DNA from: Climacium dendroides
Lineage: Eukaryota > Streptophyta > Bryopsida > Hypnales > Climaciaceae
Direction of reading: 5' to 3'
DNA: 64,000 bases
Assembly: GCA_950106755.1 (NCBI GenBank)
Contig: OX467082.1
Coordinates: 9,052,001 to 9,116,000, forward strand
Both the position numbers and the translations under genes were made by a program. Positions 22,787 through 34,385 of the stretch are shown piece by piece; position 1 is the stretch's first letter, and the number at the start of each line of letters is the position of its first letter. Under the pieces are notes generated by a model, which was not told where the DNA came from, made no database searches, and was given only the letters and a program-made list of their open reading frames with translations.

Positions 22787-25700
22787 CTACAATGTACTGT
22801 ACATGTCCACCCATCTGGACTCCTTGCCGACCCATTTTTCCAAGGAGCGACGTAAGATGCCCTTGGTCACAGGTTTGCTGATGTAATCGTCCATGCCGGA
22901 AGCGATGCATTTCTCCACCTCCCCTTCCGAGGTCGCCGCCGTGAGGGCCACGATGGGGATGGCATGCGAGATGCAGCTCTTCTGTCGCACCAGTCGTACC
23001 GTCTCGAAGCCGTCCATTATCTGTCACAATCCAGTTGTTACATTCAATCAACACTTGGTTTCAAAGATACAGCGGCCAAACAGCAGCTTCGTCAAAAAAC
23101 TTTAATTAATTTCATTAATCGACAAGTAGGTGCTCAAATTCATGGGAAATTATTGACTCAGGTTCGAAGGGGACTTAGTAGGCTTTGCATTGACAAACGC
23201 TACATCTGAGAAAGTTTGAGTAGAGCCTTACTGGATAAATCAATGCTACACGTGCAATGGCCTCTTGAAGCGGAGCTGTGGTTTTCTAGAAGAAAAAGAT
23301 TCTTAACAAAGGAAAACAACGGTTTTCACGGAATAATTGAAGTGATGAACTCAAAGTTTTGATAATTGGCTGCGGATGTGATGAAAGTGGTGATGTCCTC
23401 TTTTCGGAAACTGAAGGTTGGTGTATTCTTCTCTAGACAAGTCTTCAGGATTATCTTTTCAACCATATGAAAGAATCTAGTAATATGATTTGTCAAAAGT
23501 TGAAGAATTGTTCTTGAACATAAGAGTATGTACCCCTATGTTCTTGCACTCGATTGGTGGCATGTTCGGAGTACTCTACCTAAACTTCAAAACCATGAGT
23601 GACACCCTTTCACTCGTGCATTCTGTGTTCCCCAGTAATGTTTTGGATACCACCGAAAGTCAGGATTTATGGGCTTTGCGAAGTCCAAACGATCATGAAG
23701 AAAGAATCTTGAAAATGGACGAACAATGACATGAATACTGACATCACAAACACTTATTGTGAGTGGTCTTGTCCCGTGTGACCATTTTGAGGAGTACTCC
23801 AAATACTGTTGACACACAAAACGGTCAAACGAGACAAAACCACTCGTCATGCAGTATTCCATTTGTGCCATCTTGTCCTGTAGTCTCCAAATAGTTATGC
23901 CTTGGCCTCAACTCTTGTTTGGCCATGAGAATCGTCCAAAACAGTCACTACAAGAAATGAAACTTGAAAGCGAAAAGATTGAACTTACAGGCATGTGGCA
24001 GTCCATGAAAATAATGTCATAAGCATCGGAGCGCTCGAGTATACGAATGGCCTCAACGCCATCGCACGCCACATCCACAGAACAGCCCAGATTGGTGAGA
24101 AGTCGCTGCGCAACCATTTGATTCACTTTGTTGTCCTCCTGAAATCATTCCAACAAGCAACTCAGAATTTGACCACATGGCACACATCTCAAAGATCCCA
24201 GATTGCATTAACAAACCAATTGACAGCAAGCCAATTTTGATCTCAAAGGATCTTAGATCAATATTCAATTAAGCACTAAAAGACTGCGGTGTTCTGAGGC
24301 CCAAAACTGCTTTCCAAACTACTAAAATCTTGATTTTTTTGATTTTTTTTTTAATTAATTCAACCGTAAAATCTTTTAGTTCACTTGTTCAAACATTCTC
24401 TTAATTTTTAGTGAAAATCCCCATTGCTTGCAATATCATACATTGGAGAACATCCAAAACAAGTTCTCCCCAACCTTCCCCGAATTTGTCTTTCAAAATT
24501 TTGATAAAAACGCCTGTGTCGCACCAGTTGTGCAGCTTGATAACATGTTGGAAAATGAGTCGAGAATACATGAAAAAGCACTTAACAGGGAATTTTCTAA
24601 TCATCTAAGAAATTTATAAGAGGGAAGAAGGCGCAAGATAAAAGGATTTAGGGAATAGAGTTCTAGGGATTAGGGTGTAAGATTTGGGATTAATTTCAAC
24701 GTTCTGTAGAAAACAAGGAATGCACAAGCCAATATTCATCCGAGTCAACACCATTTGCAGTATACAGAACACTAAACTTCACAATAAAAACAGATACAAT
24801 GAACCTATTAAGTCAACATCCAATTCAACAAGACAGCTTCCAAGACACAGTGAATACCTCACCAAAACACATTAAAACAGGAACAAAGTGGTTCCAGCTC
24901 TTACCACAATCAGAATTTTGGGGCTCCTTCCGAGCACATCCCTGATCGGGAACTGCGACGGTGGCGAACTACCCCCCACCCCCACCCCCACCCCCACCCC
25001 CATACTATCCAGATCCAAGCTCTTCCTGCTCCTCGACTGCCCAGACAACACCCCAAAACTATTCGCCACCGATGCCTGTCTCCAATTCTTGGGCGCACTC
25101 CTAACCATATCAAGAGTGAAGTCCGGTTTCATTCTTATAAACTTCTCCCCACCACCGGAGAATGCCACCGACAATGCATCCCTCAAGTAAGCTTGCCTTG
25201 GAGGCCTACTAAAGCTCGCACAGCACCCGAGCTCCGCCAGCATGCGCTGCGAGGGCAAGCTCTGTCCCACCCTCCCCAGCATCACCAGCTGCAGGGGTTG
25301 AATCTCAGGCACCTTCCGCATCTCGTGGCTGAAAAGCTCAACAACAGAACGCTCGATGATGGCCACTTGGAAGGGGTGTCCTGTGGTGGAGGCCTGGCGG
25401 AGGAGGGAGATGGCGTCGGAGGAGGTGTTGCAGGAGGTGGCGTCTAAGCCCCAAGCGCGGATCTGGTCGCAGAGAGCTTCTTTGGTCATTTCGTGACGGT
25501 CGACAACAAGGACGCGGTGCTGGTGGTGGTGGTGGTGGTGGTGGTGATGGGAAGAGGAAGAGGAAGAGGAGGGGTCGTCGCTGGTGTCCATGGGGGTGAA
25601 CTCGGAGGAGATTGTGGGAGGTTTGTCACCTTCCTCGGAGGAGGAGTCGAGCTCGAAAGGTAAGGTGAATGTGAATTTTGAGCCCTGGCCTTCCGAGCTT

Positions 25701-28700
25701 TCGACGCCGATGGTGCCGCCCATGAGCTCCACCTGCGTCCCGTGACAGAAAGATAGGTAAGTGGGTCAGAAATTTTCAAGACTGTCGTCGCAAGGTTCTG
25801 GATAGAAACTTCTGAAAACGAAGAAGAATTCAAAGAAGAATCAAGGTTTCCAAGATGTTTCCATCCTGTTTCTTTGACAGGAATTCTATTAAGTCTTGAG
25901 TTCAAGATTGAAAGCTTCGATACTCGGACAATGGAAGGCAGCGTGAGAAACTTAATTGACTGCACAGCGGATCATTGGGTTGTCAGTTCCTTACTGAAGT
26001 AGTTTTTTTGAGTGTCAAACGGAAGTAGTCAGATAAGCAAGTGTAGTTTTCATATGATTCTGGTGCCTCCAATTTGCTCTAGTGCTACCTGTCGTGGAAA
26101 AGGTGCAAGCTCACCGGTACTCAAGATTGTAAGTTTTCTGATTGCAAGACGGAGAAAGGGAGACCGGTGCAATTACCAGTCGTTTCGAGACGGCCAAGCC
26201 AAGGCCAGTGCCCCCATCCGTACTCGTGGTACTGGTGCTGCATTGCGTGAACTTCTCAAACAGCGAGTCTAACTTATCCGCCGCAATTCCAATGCCCGTG
26301 TCAATCACGGAGAATCGAAACCATCGAACCATGCGCGGATTCTTCGCCACATTCGTGCCACTTTCATCATCGGAGTCTCTGTCGCTACCACTGGTGGTGG
26401 CAGCGTCCCAGTTCATATCAGCAGTAGACTTCTCCGAGCACCAATACGTCGGAGAGCAGAAATCAGCTTCCTCTTCGGCAGGTTTAGAACTATCCCCATT
26501 ACTATGGACCACCACATTCTCATGATCCTTCATCCGCCCATACAGCCGCTTCCTCTTGTTATGATTCGCAAACACGGGAAGCTTCACCTCCGAGTCCTGC
26601 GTGATGGGATCGGATTTTCCAATGCCTTCGGCAAAGATATCCGTCTGGCTGACCTTGTCGATGGTGAGGCCCTTGTAGGACTCGCAAAGCTGCATGTGGG
26701 CGCGGATGTTCTCCACCGCGCGGCTACGGCGTTGCCCGTTGTCAGGGTTGTGCACGAAAATGGGCTCCGGGTCGCCAGGATCCCAGTACCCGTTGGGAAG
26801 CGTGGCATCCAGACCGTGCGCAACGTCCACCGGCACAGCCTAACGGAAAATTCAGTTAAATTCAGTTAAAATCGCGAACTTTAGTACTCCCTCTGTCCCA
26901 AAATAAGTGCCCGCAGTGTCGTTGAAAACACTTGGTACCAATTTCGTCGATCATCTTGTGAAAAGCATAATTTCATGTGAAGAACCCCAGATTTTATATC
27001 ACCAGAATCGGTGTATGACTTCATTGCAACCTGAATAAAATTGGACAGAAATAACCGTCCATATGAACTACTCAAAACAATTTTTAAAAACATGAGGTTC
27101 AATTTGGGACTGAACTCGAACCAGTTGCATTGAACTTGGCTTACCTTTTTCAAAACCTCGGAGGAAGGCTTGGCCTTGCAGTGCGAGCAGTGAAGCTCCC
27201 CGGTGCTCAACCCCTGGTGGCAGAGCTCGCAGACCAAGGAGACGTCCAAGGCGATGGATCCCACGTGAGTGAACTTGCAGGCATTTCCGACCAGGTTGAT
27301 GAGCACTTGGCGCAAGCGCACGGCGTCGACGAAGACAGCGGAGAGGGCGGGACGGTAGCGCACCACCATTTCCACCCCCTTGGGCTCCACTCGCAGCGCC
27401 AGCATGCTCCCCACTTCCTCCACCATGTTCCGCAAGTTGCACTGCACCGAGCTGATAGTCAGCTTCCCGGCGTCGATCTTCGAGAAGTCGAGGATGTCGT
27501 TGATGATGGAGAGCAGGCACTCCCCGGAGGTGCGGATCGTTTCCAGGCATTCCTGCTGCTCGGGGGTGGGCGCCGTGTCCAAGAGCACCGACGCCATCCC
27601 GATCACGCCGTTCAATGGAGTTCGGATCTCGTGACTCATGACCTGAAGTTACTCAGTGCACACTGAATCAACACAAACTCGGCATAAAAATGTTCTAAAA
27701 CTGTAACTCTTAACCATGGTACCAATACAGGATTTTGATTACGAGGAGGATTGGAACACAACAGAACATGATTTCGGGATCCTATCCTATGATTTAACGA
27801 CCAAAAATGTTGTAAAACTGCAAACCTTAACCAATCCAGGATTTTGATTTTGAGAAGGATTGGAACCAACACAGCATGATTTCAGGATCCTATGCTTTAA
27901 TTTAGCAATTTGAGTACCGAAGAACATTTTGGAAGGAACAGATTATCGTCGTGAGCTATGAAAAAACTGCCAATTGTATAAGCATTTCGTCTGGTAAATC
28001 ATGACCACTTTCATCTTTCCTGCGGTCCCTCAAAACATGATTATAATATTGTTTGAAGGGGTGGAAAGTGTGCTACAGTCAACAATCGTATGACAAGTGT
28101 AGAACATTTCCCAGAATGTCATGCCCTAGTACCTAAAACCCTAAACCCTAAAGCAGGAAGCAGGGAGAATTGGGTTCACTCACAGCGAGGAACTCGGATC
28201 TTGCTTTCGCAGCTTTCTCTGCTTTGTCGCGAGCAATGGCGAGGTTGGCAATCAGGCCAGCTTGCTCCTCTTCCCATTTCCGCCGTTCCGTGATATCGGT
28301 GATGGAGCCTGCCATGCGCACCGGTTTGCTGTCTCTGTTCCACAGCGCCTGACCGCGCACTCGGAACCAGTTGTACAAGCCGCCCCCGGTGTGGAGCAGC
28401 GTCTCCACGTCGAAGGGCGGAGAATCCGAGCTGTTCGTCGCCAGGTAGTCTTTCATCGTTTTCAACACAGAATCTGCGGGGCATCAATTCCATGGTGAGT
28501 TTTCTATGCCAAGGAAATCTCAATGCAAGAATTGAAGCAAAAGAATCTGCGAGGCACCAATTCCATGCTCAATATAATCTTGAACAGATCTTCGTACGAA
28601 ATTTTAGCACAAGAATCAGCAGAGCACCAGCACCAGGGCTGGGGACTGACCGCGGTGTTTGGGATGCAGTCGAGATTCAAAGACTCCTAGATTATCAGCG

Positions 28701-29603
28701 GCATCACTGGGCCCCAACCCTAACATGTTCTTGTAGCGCTCCGAGTAGAACACTTGGTTGGATTCAATGTCCCAGTCCCACAGTCCATCGTTGGAGCCCC
28801 GCACCGCAAGCACGTACCGCTCCTCGCTGCGCCGTAACGATTCCTCGGCTTCTTTCTTCCAGGAAATGTCCTCCAGTATTCCCACAAAGCTACGCAACAG
28901 GGTCACACCAATGTGTCAGATCGAACCTCCCCAACGTAGCAACTGTACGAAAACTTCGAGGATGAAGCTTCGAGTGCAAAGTTACCTGCCAATTCCAGGG
29001 CACCCGGACATGTCCACAGATTGCACGTTCACCCATGTGAAGTAATTCTTCTTGTATTTGTGCGTCAGACGATACTCGCATTGAATTTGACGGTTCCCAT
29101 CCACAGGAGACGAGAAATGCCCGAACGCAAGCGCCCATACCGCCTGATTCACGAATTCAGAGATCCAACTGCTTAGCTGATTCTCCTCTAGCTTCCAATT
29201 CAGACCCTAAACCCTAAACCCTGCGTCGGATATTGCGGTCCTTTTCATCATTCAACGTCAACAATTGAAACCGAAACACGCAATACACTTGAACAGGGAA
29301 AGCAAGTTCTCTGAACAGATTGACGATACAATGCTATCCCTCGAGGTCTAAGTAAGATATGTGGATTGATTGATGGAGTTCATGGTGATCATAAGCTGGG
29401 AATACTTGCACTGGGGACTGACTACTCACTGGCAAATCGTCGGGGTGAACGAAAGAGATCCATCCAAGCCCCAGCAACTCCTCCGGGGTAGTCCCAGTCA
29501 TGCTTTGGTACGCGGAGTTTGTGTAGATGTTTTTGGCCTCACTGTCGCACACGAACACGGCTCGTTGGCCCAGACCACCAGGAACAAGATCCACGATACT
29601 CAT
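22787..29603 (-). CDS. PHK: PAS-domain hybrid histidine kinase (PHK-like)
   Basis: A cytosolic-type hybrid sensor kinase of the multistep phosphorelay, resembling the moss PAS-histidine kinases. Nine exons: 29603-29430, 29176-28986, 28889-28651, 28473-28184, 27642-27145, 26839-26177, 25732-24905, 24138-23989 and 23020-22787. Phases agree throughout, and the product is 1088 aa. There is no membrane span. PAS 1 lies at ~1-120 ([21 protein letters not shown]), PAS 2 at ~140-205 ([10 protein letters not shown]) and PAS 3/PAC at ~205-275 ([16 protein letters not shown]). The H box is [11 protein letters not shown], with phosphorylated His302. The N box is [13 protein letters not shown], and G1 (VIDTGIGI) and G2 ([11 protein letters not shown]) are intact. 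A degenerate receiver lies at ~755-880. The C-terminal receiver has Asp1007 (IIFMDCHMP) and Lys1060 (YISKP). Start: the first ATG of the PAS exon, preceded in frame by TGA. An upstream coding exon cannot be excluded. Confidence 0.85.
24976..25003. repeat. coding (CCCCCA)n microsatellite in the kinase
   Basis: A run of CCCCCA hexamers on the plus strand encodes a Val-Gly tract ([10 protein letters not shown]) in the linker between the pseudo-receiver and the true receiver of the histidine kinase. It is likely length-variable between alleles. Confidence 0.8.
25517..25551. repeat. coding (GGT)n microsatellite giving a polyhistidine run
   Basis: A GGT-rich trinucleotide run on the plus strand encodes nine consecutive His followed by QH, directly in front of the degenerate receiver ([15 protein letters not shown]). 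Adjacent codons give a Ser run (SSSSSSS) and an acidic linker. Confidence 0.8.
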
Positions 29604-32016
29604 GCTGGATCGACTTCAAAATTCCCCACCTGCAAGAACATGAAATCGTACAAAGTCAGTCGGAGTGGCGAGAGTAGCACTCAGTACCTCAGTGGGACTA
29701 GAATTCAGCGAGTAAAGCAAATGTGGCCAAAAACTAGGCTAACCCTTCATGCCTTCAACGGGCAAACTGCAGGCCTGCTTATGGAGAAATGGCCTCCTCG
29801 TATTGAAATTGGCCCTCGATCAACTTCCGGAAGTGACTAAGTTGAGAAAACAAATCAGACGTAACCACTTGAGAATCCAACGGCATTCTCGTTCCAAACC
29901 CCAATTGAATCCTACCCAGATATTCTGAATCTTGTTCTACCAAATATGATGCAAGCTCTATATTGATATTTGCAACTAATTCGGGGGCAAGAGAGCTAGG
30001 TGCTCTCAGCGTCACAGGATTCTTCTGTTGAGCATTGCCGTCGACTTGTTTTTCCAACTTCGCCGGGATTTTAACAGAAGCAAGAAAAGCTGGTTGATTG
30101 TGAATATGAGGAGCACCACGCCTGTAGCACATTGTCGCCCCTCGCAACATTCCATTTTGCCATTACATCGATCCAGAAATCAACTACCGCAACTCGTGAA
30201 CCCATGGAGAATGGAACTCTCAATAATCTGAAGCAAAAGCTGTGCCATGATCCTCCGACCTCAAGGAATCACCACGACCATCATCGAAGTGGACATTCCA
30301 AGCGGGATTCCGTGCACCTCCAGTATAAACCCCACATGATTCTCACACTTGTTCCGAATGGGTCATCCGCATTCAATACTCTAGCAACGACGGAGGTGGC
30401 GAAGGGATACCAAACATCACAAGAAACACAAGAGTGACAGGTGATGATTGCCCTAGAGGATGATTGCATTCTACAACCTATACATCCCGTTCAATAAGCA
30501 TTCAATCGTGAGTAAGCATCTAACAACCAAGAATGTCCTGCGCCGTAGAAACTTCAATGGAAACCTTCAATGGAAACCTTCACGTCAATAGCGTTAGTAG
30601 CACCAGCCCAGAATTGCGAAGGTCAGAAAACGTACGAAATTTTCCTTGTCCTCGCGCGTTTCCCGGCCCCACTCGCTACATACTTCCTGGTCCTAATCAC
30701 ACTTCGATTCCAGCTGCACCAGACAATAGTTCCACCCAAACACAATCCCCTCGTCCATCGCTCGAATTCCTCGGCGCACCGAAGGACTTCCAGCGATCTC
30801 GGGACACCCGAACTCCAAAGTATCGCGGAATCCGAATCTTACGACCTGCACGTTCTCTCCCGCCCGGAATGTCAGCAACTCCAAGTCTCCACCGCATACC
30901 TGCTAAGCTTACTCACAACCAACCCTCACACACACACACTCTCCTCTCCCCGCGGCGCACCCACACACCTCACTAGCGAATCCCCCGCACCACCTCCCTA
31001 GTCCAATTCCACGACAGACGCGAAAACTAACTATAGATCAAACGCTCCACAATGGACTGGCTGGGAGGAAGATGCTTCATGGTTTCCCTATCGAAAAGTG
31101 ACAATCCAGGAGAGACGCAACCGATTCCAAATGCTGCGTCTTCTGCGTGTGTGTCCCAGTTTCTGTGTGTGTGTCTCTCTCTCTCCCGGTGTGATGAGTA
31201 GCGTCGAAAACGGAGCTAGTGAAGCGCACTCATCAAGGAACCAGGCAAATGGGGACCCCAATCAGCACCAAACGAGGAGGACCCTAAGCTAGGCGCATGC
31301 AAGTCTGTGCCCCACTGGCTAGCTGGTGGGTAATTTAAGTATAGTAGCGCGCCTTCGGGTCGGGGAATTCCTTCCCTTTCGTTTGCTTTGGTTCTTGTTG
31401 TAGTTTTTTCCTAAGCAGTGACTTTGGTTATTCTCTTTTCTCCTCCGCCGAGTCCGTTTCCTGGTAGCGTATATATCATCCCCCGTTCCGTGCCTGCGTG
31501 CTTCCTTGTCCCCTTCGCAGCAAGTGCGGCCTACCTCCCTGTGGCTTCGGGTATGGATCTTAATTTGGCTAGCTGGGGCCGCCGGCTTCTGCCGGACTGT
31601 GGAGAAGCGTTGTCTAGCAGCTGCTGCTAGCGATTGAAGACAGTCCACGCCCTGGCTACGAAGTTTCTAGTGTCAACTTGCCTGCTTTCCAGTACCTTCG
31701 TCCGTCCGACGAGGCTTAGCCTGGTGAAAGGCCGCAGCTTTGGCGAAATCCAGGGGACCGATCTGCAGCAGCCCGCCCCGCCTGGCTTGAATGTCTGCAG
31801 GTCAACTGTAACCGAATTTTGGTGTTCGCATTGAGGACGTTGTGATGGGGGGTGCTACAACAACTTGCGTTGGGATATTTTGCTGGCTCGGGACCCAAGG
31901 GGACGGGAGGAGCGGCTGTGCATGGAACGGAAGAAGCCGACGACCTACAACAGTAGGAGGAGCTACAGCAGTAGGAGGAAGGAAGGTACCAAGGCCAAAG
32001 ACGCATCACAGACACC
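29604..32016. other. upstream region of the histidine kinase
   Basis: Mixed-composition sequence with no confidently assigned gene. A plausible leader acceptor (TTCTTGCAG) ends at 29630. A 123-codon minus-strand frame at 30150-29779 has protein-like composition and may be a leader exon with an upstream frame, or a missed N-terminal exon; no donor joins it cleanly. A CT microsatellite lies at about 31172-31190. A GC-richer segment at 31440-31980 may be promoter or another short transcript. Confidence 0.35.
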
Positions 32017-32463
32017 TAGGGAATGATTCATTAAAGTCTCGCATCAAACCCATGACATGATGAGAGGCTTTCTCTTCTTTTTTTTCCAATAAAATGTGAG
32101 ATTTGGGCTGCACTAGCACATTGATTTGATTATAGTGAAATTAGGTTGCCCATCTCTAAAGGTTGGTTGACCCCCTGAAAGCGCACAACAATAAATCCAT
32201 CCCATGAAGTGAGACCAGCAAGTTGGATTTACTATGTGAATCCAACTAGGGAATGATTCATTAAAGTCTCGCATCAAACCCGTGACATGATGAGAGGCTT
32301 TCTCTTTTTTTTCCAATAAAATGTGAGATTCGGGCTGCACTAGCACATTGATTTGATTATAGTGAAATTTGGTTGCCCATCTCTAAAGGTTGGTTGACCC
32401 CCTGAAAGCGCACGACAATAAATCCATCCCATGAAGTGAGACCAGCAAGTTGGATTTACCATG
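32017..32463 (+). repeat. 228-bp tandem array, family T, units 1-2
   Basis: Two nearly identical head-to-tail units start at 32017 and 32245 with CTAGGGAATGATTCATTAAA and each contains TGACATGATGAGAGGCTTTC and GGTTGGTTGACCCCCTGAAA. Unit 1 ends with an inverted motif (TTGGATTTACTATGTGAATC). Diverged units of the same family continue at 33599-33965, beyond an inserted element. Non-coding. Confidence 0.85.
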
Positions 32464-32676
32464 TGGGAAAATGCAGGAATTTTTTTATTCTGCCACATAT
32501 GAATTTTTTTTGCAAATTTTGAATTCGTATTTGCAATCAGAGGCTCAAATTTAGCTGTGAAAGGTCTACACAGTTCCCTATAGAGACAACTCAAAATTGG
32601 GGGCGTTTTTTTACTTTTATCCCGGTGTATCCAAAATTTATCCTATTGGGCCCACTTTGTGAGACGGATTTAGCAT
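32464..32676 (+). repeat. dispersed repeat shared with 39.27-39.50 kb (inverted)
   Basis: Blocks CAGGAATTTTTTTATT, GCAAATTTTGAATTC and TTTATCC...CCTATTGGGCCCACTTTG recur, in the same order but inverted, inside the TIR element at 38.56-39.72 kb. It is probably a fragment of the same element interior. Confidence 0.6.
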
Positions 32677-33598
32677 CCTACCCTAAAAGCCCAAACTGTG
32701 TTTTTTAGCAACACAATGATTTTGGACAACTCACTACCAATGGAATTCTTATTTCTTTTCTTTGAAATTTTCACACAACATGTGCCTAAGGAATGACTTT
32801 AAGGTACAACAATTTTCATATCTTTTGACTAAATGGTTAAAAGTTATTGTATAGTATGTAGTTTTCATTGTTGGGGAGGCAACCTAATAGCTAAAAATAT
32901 TTTTTTAAATAAATTTTTTTAATTATTTTTCTATATTTATATATACATGGAAAGCTTTGAATCATTCCATTTTGATTAATGAGATGAAAGTTATAAAGAG
33001 TTCTAATTTGCAGGTGGTTTGGAAGTAGTTATGGAATCTCCACTCTAAGATAAACTTTGAAGTCCTTCATTTAACTCAATTTTCAATATTTTGGAAAAAA
33101 AAATAGTAGGTTTAGATTGTTCATTACAACATTACAACTGTTGGGATTGGCATTTTTCAATTCCATAACTAAATTCTTAACAATTTAGTATTTTTAATCA
33201 TTTTCTACTTCTTTCTATTTACTATTTGTTTCCTATATGTTGTACAATTCCAAATGATCTAAAATTTTTCAAGCATGTAGCGAACTTGCCTTGAAGAATG
33301 AATTCAAAGAGTAACCACCATTTTGAACATTTTTTCATACAAATGTGACCTTGTAAAGTGCAATTGCCTAGTTATTTGCAGGGCGAAAAAAGGATTTCTG
33401 TCAATTCAAACACTGATATCTTGCAATTCACATAGTGGAAATTTCTAAAAAAATTCCACATCTTCTCAAAGCAGCATACTACAAGATCATAAGGTTCAAC
33501 ATGTTGAAATTTTTTTTTTCTAAAATTTGGTACTTATACTAGAAATGGTAGTTTTAGAGCAATTTTGGTGAAAATATAATCAAACCCTTAGGGGTTAA
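32677..33598 (+). mobile_element. TTAA/CCC-ended element, copy B
   Basis: The same family as 6247-7199, in the same orientation. The right end is CCTTAGGGG-TTAA (33595-33598). The left end (CCCTAAAAGCCC at 32681) has lost its TTAA. It splits the 228-bp tandem array into 32017-32463 and 33599-33965. Its right two thirds are nearly identical to the reverse complement of 36902-37703. Non-coding. Confidence 0.6.
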
Positions 33599-33965
33599 AG
33601 TCTCGTAGCAATCCATGGCTGATATTTTTCAATACATCACCCCATGATAAAAAAATTTCAATAAACTGAGATTTTGGACTGCACTAGTACATTGAATAGT
33701 GAAATTAGGTTGCTCCTCACTAAGGGCCAATTGATCAACCTATAAAAAGGCAAAAGACATAACTATCACAAACACCCAGGGAATGATCTATTAAAGTCTT
33801 GTATCAATCCATGACATGACAAACTTTTTTTCAATAAATTGTGAGATTGATGCTACACCAGTATATTAAATGGTGAAATCAGATTGCTCCTTGGATAAAG
33901 GGCTTATTCATCAACCTATGACAAGGCAAAAACACATCAAAGACACCTAGGAAATGATCCATTAA
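33599..33965 (+). repeat. family T tandem units 3-4 (diverged)
   Basis: Two shortened, diverged units of about 180 bp, recognised by CCAGGGAATGATCTATTAAA and CCTAGGAAATGATCCATTAA, CCATGACATGA and GTGAAATTAGGTTGCTCC. They are the far side of the array interrupted by copy B. Confidence 0.7.
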
Positions 33966-34385
33966 CCCCTTAAGGTAAAAACTACATTTTTTGGCAACAT
34001 AGTGATTTGGGGTAGCTCACTACAAATGGAATTTTCATTCTTTTCTGTTGAAATTTTCATACAACATTTTTTCAAGGAGTAGCTTCAAGGCCTAAAAATT
34101 TTCATAACTTTTGACTACATGGTTAAAAAGTTATAGTGCAATATGTCATTCTCATTGTTTGGTGGGTACTCCAGGTAGCTCAAAAAACTTCTTTAAAAAT
34201 CACTTTAAAAAATAAAATAAAAAATTGATTCTCTATATTTATATATAAGTGGGAAGCTTTGAATCATTCCATTTTGATTAATGAGATGAAAATTATGAGT
34301 TTTAATTTGCAGGTAGTTATGGTTTTCAAAGATTCCATACTTATCCACAAACTAAAATTCTTCATACCCTTCAATTTTAGAATTA
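33962..34385 (+). mobile_element. TTAA/CCC-ended element, copy C, truncated
   Basis: The left end TTAACCCCTTAAGGT is the best-preserved terminus of the family. Similarity runs through GGCAACATAG and CATTTTGATTAATGAGATG and fades by about 34385. The right end is missing. Confidence 0.6.

Noticed and set aside
28130..29225. AAACCCTAAACCCT runs at about 28137-28150 and 29206-29221, resembling interstitial telomere repeats
   Set aside because: Only two to three units each, inside introns. Such short telo-boxes are common in plant genes.
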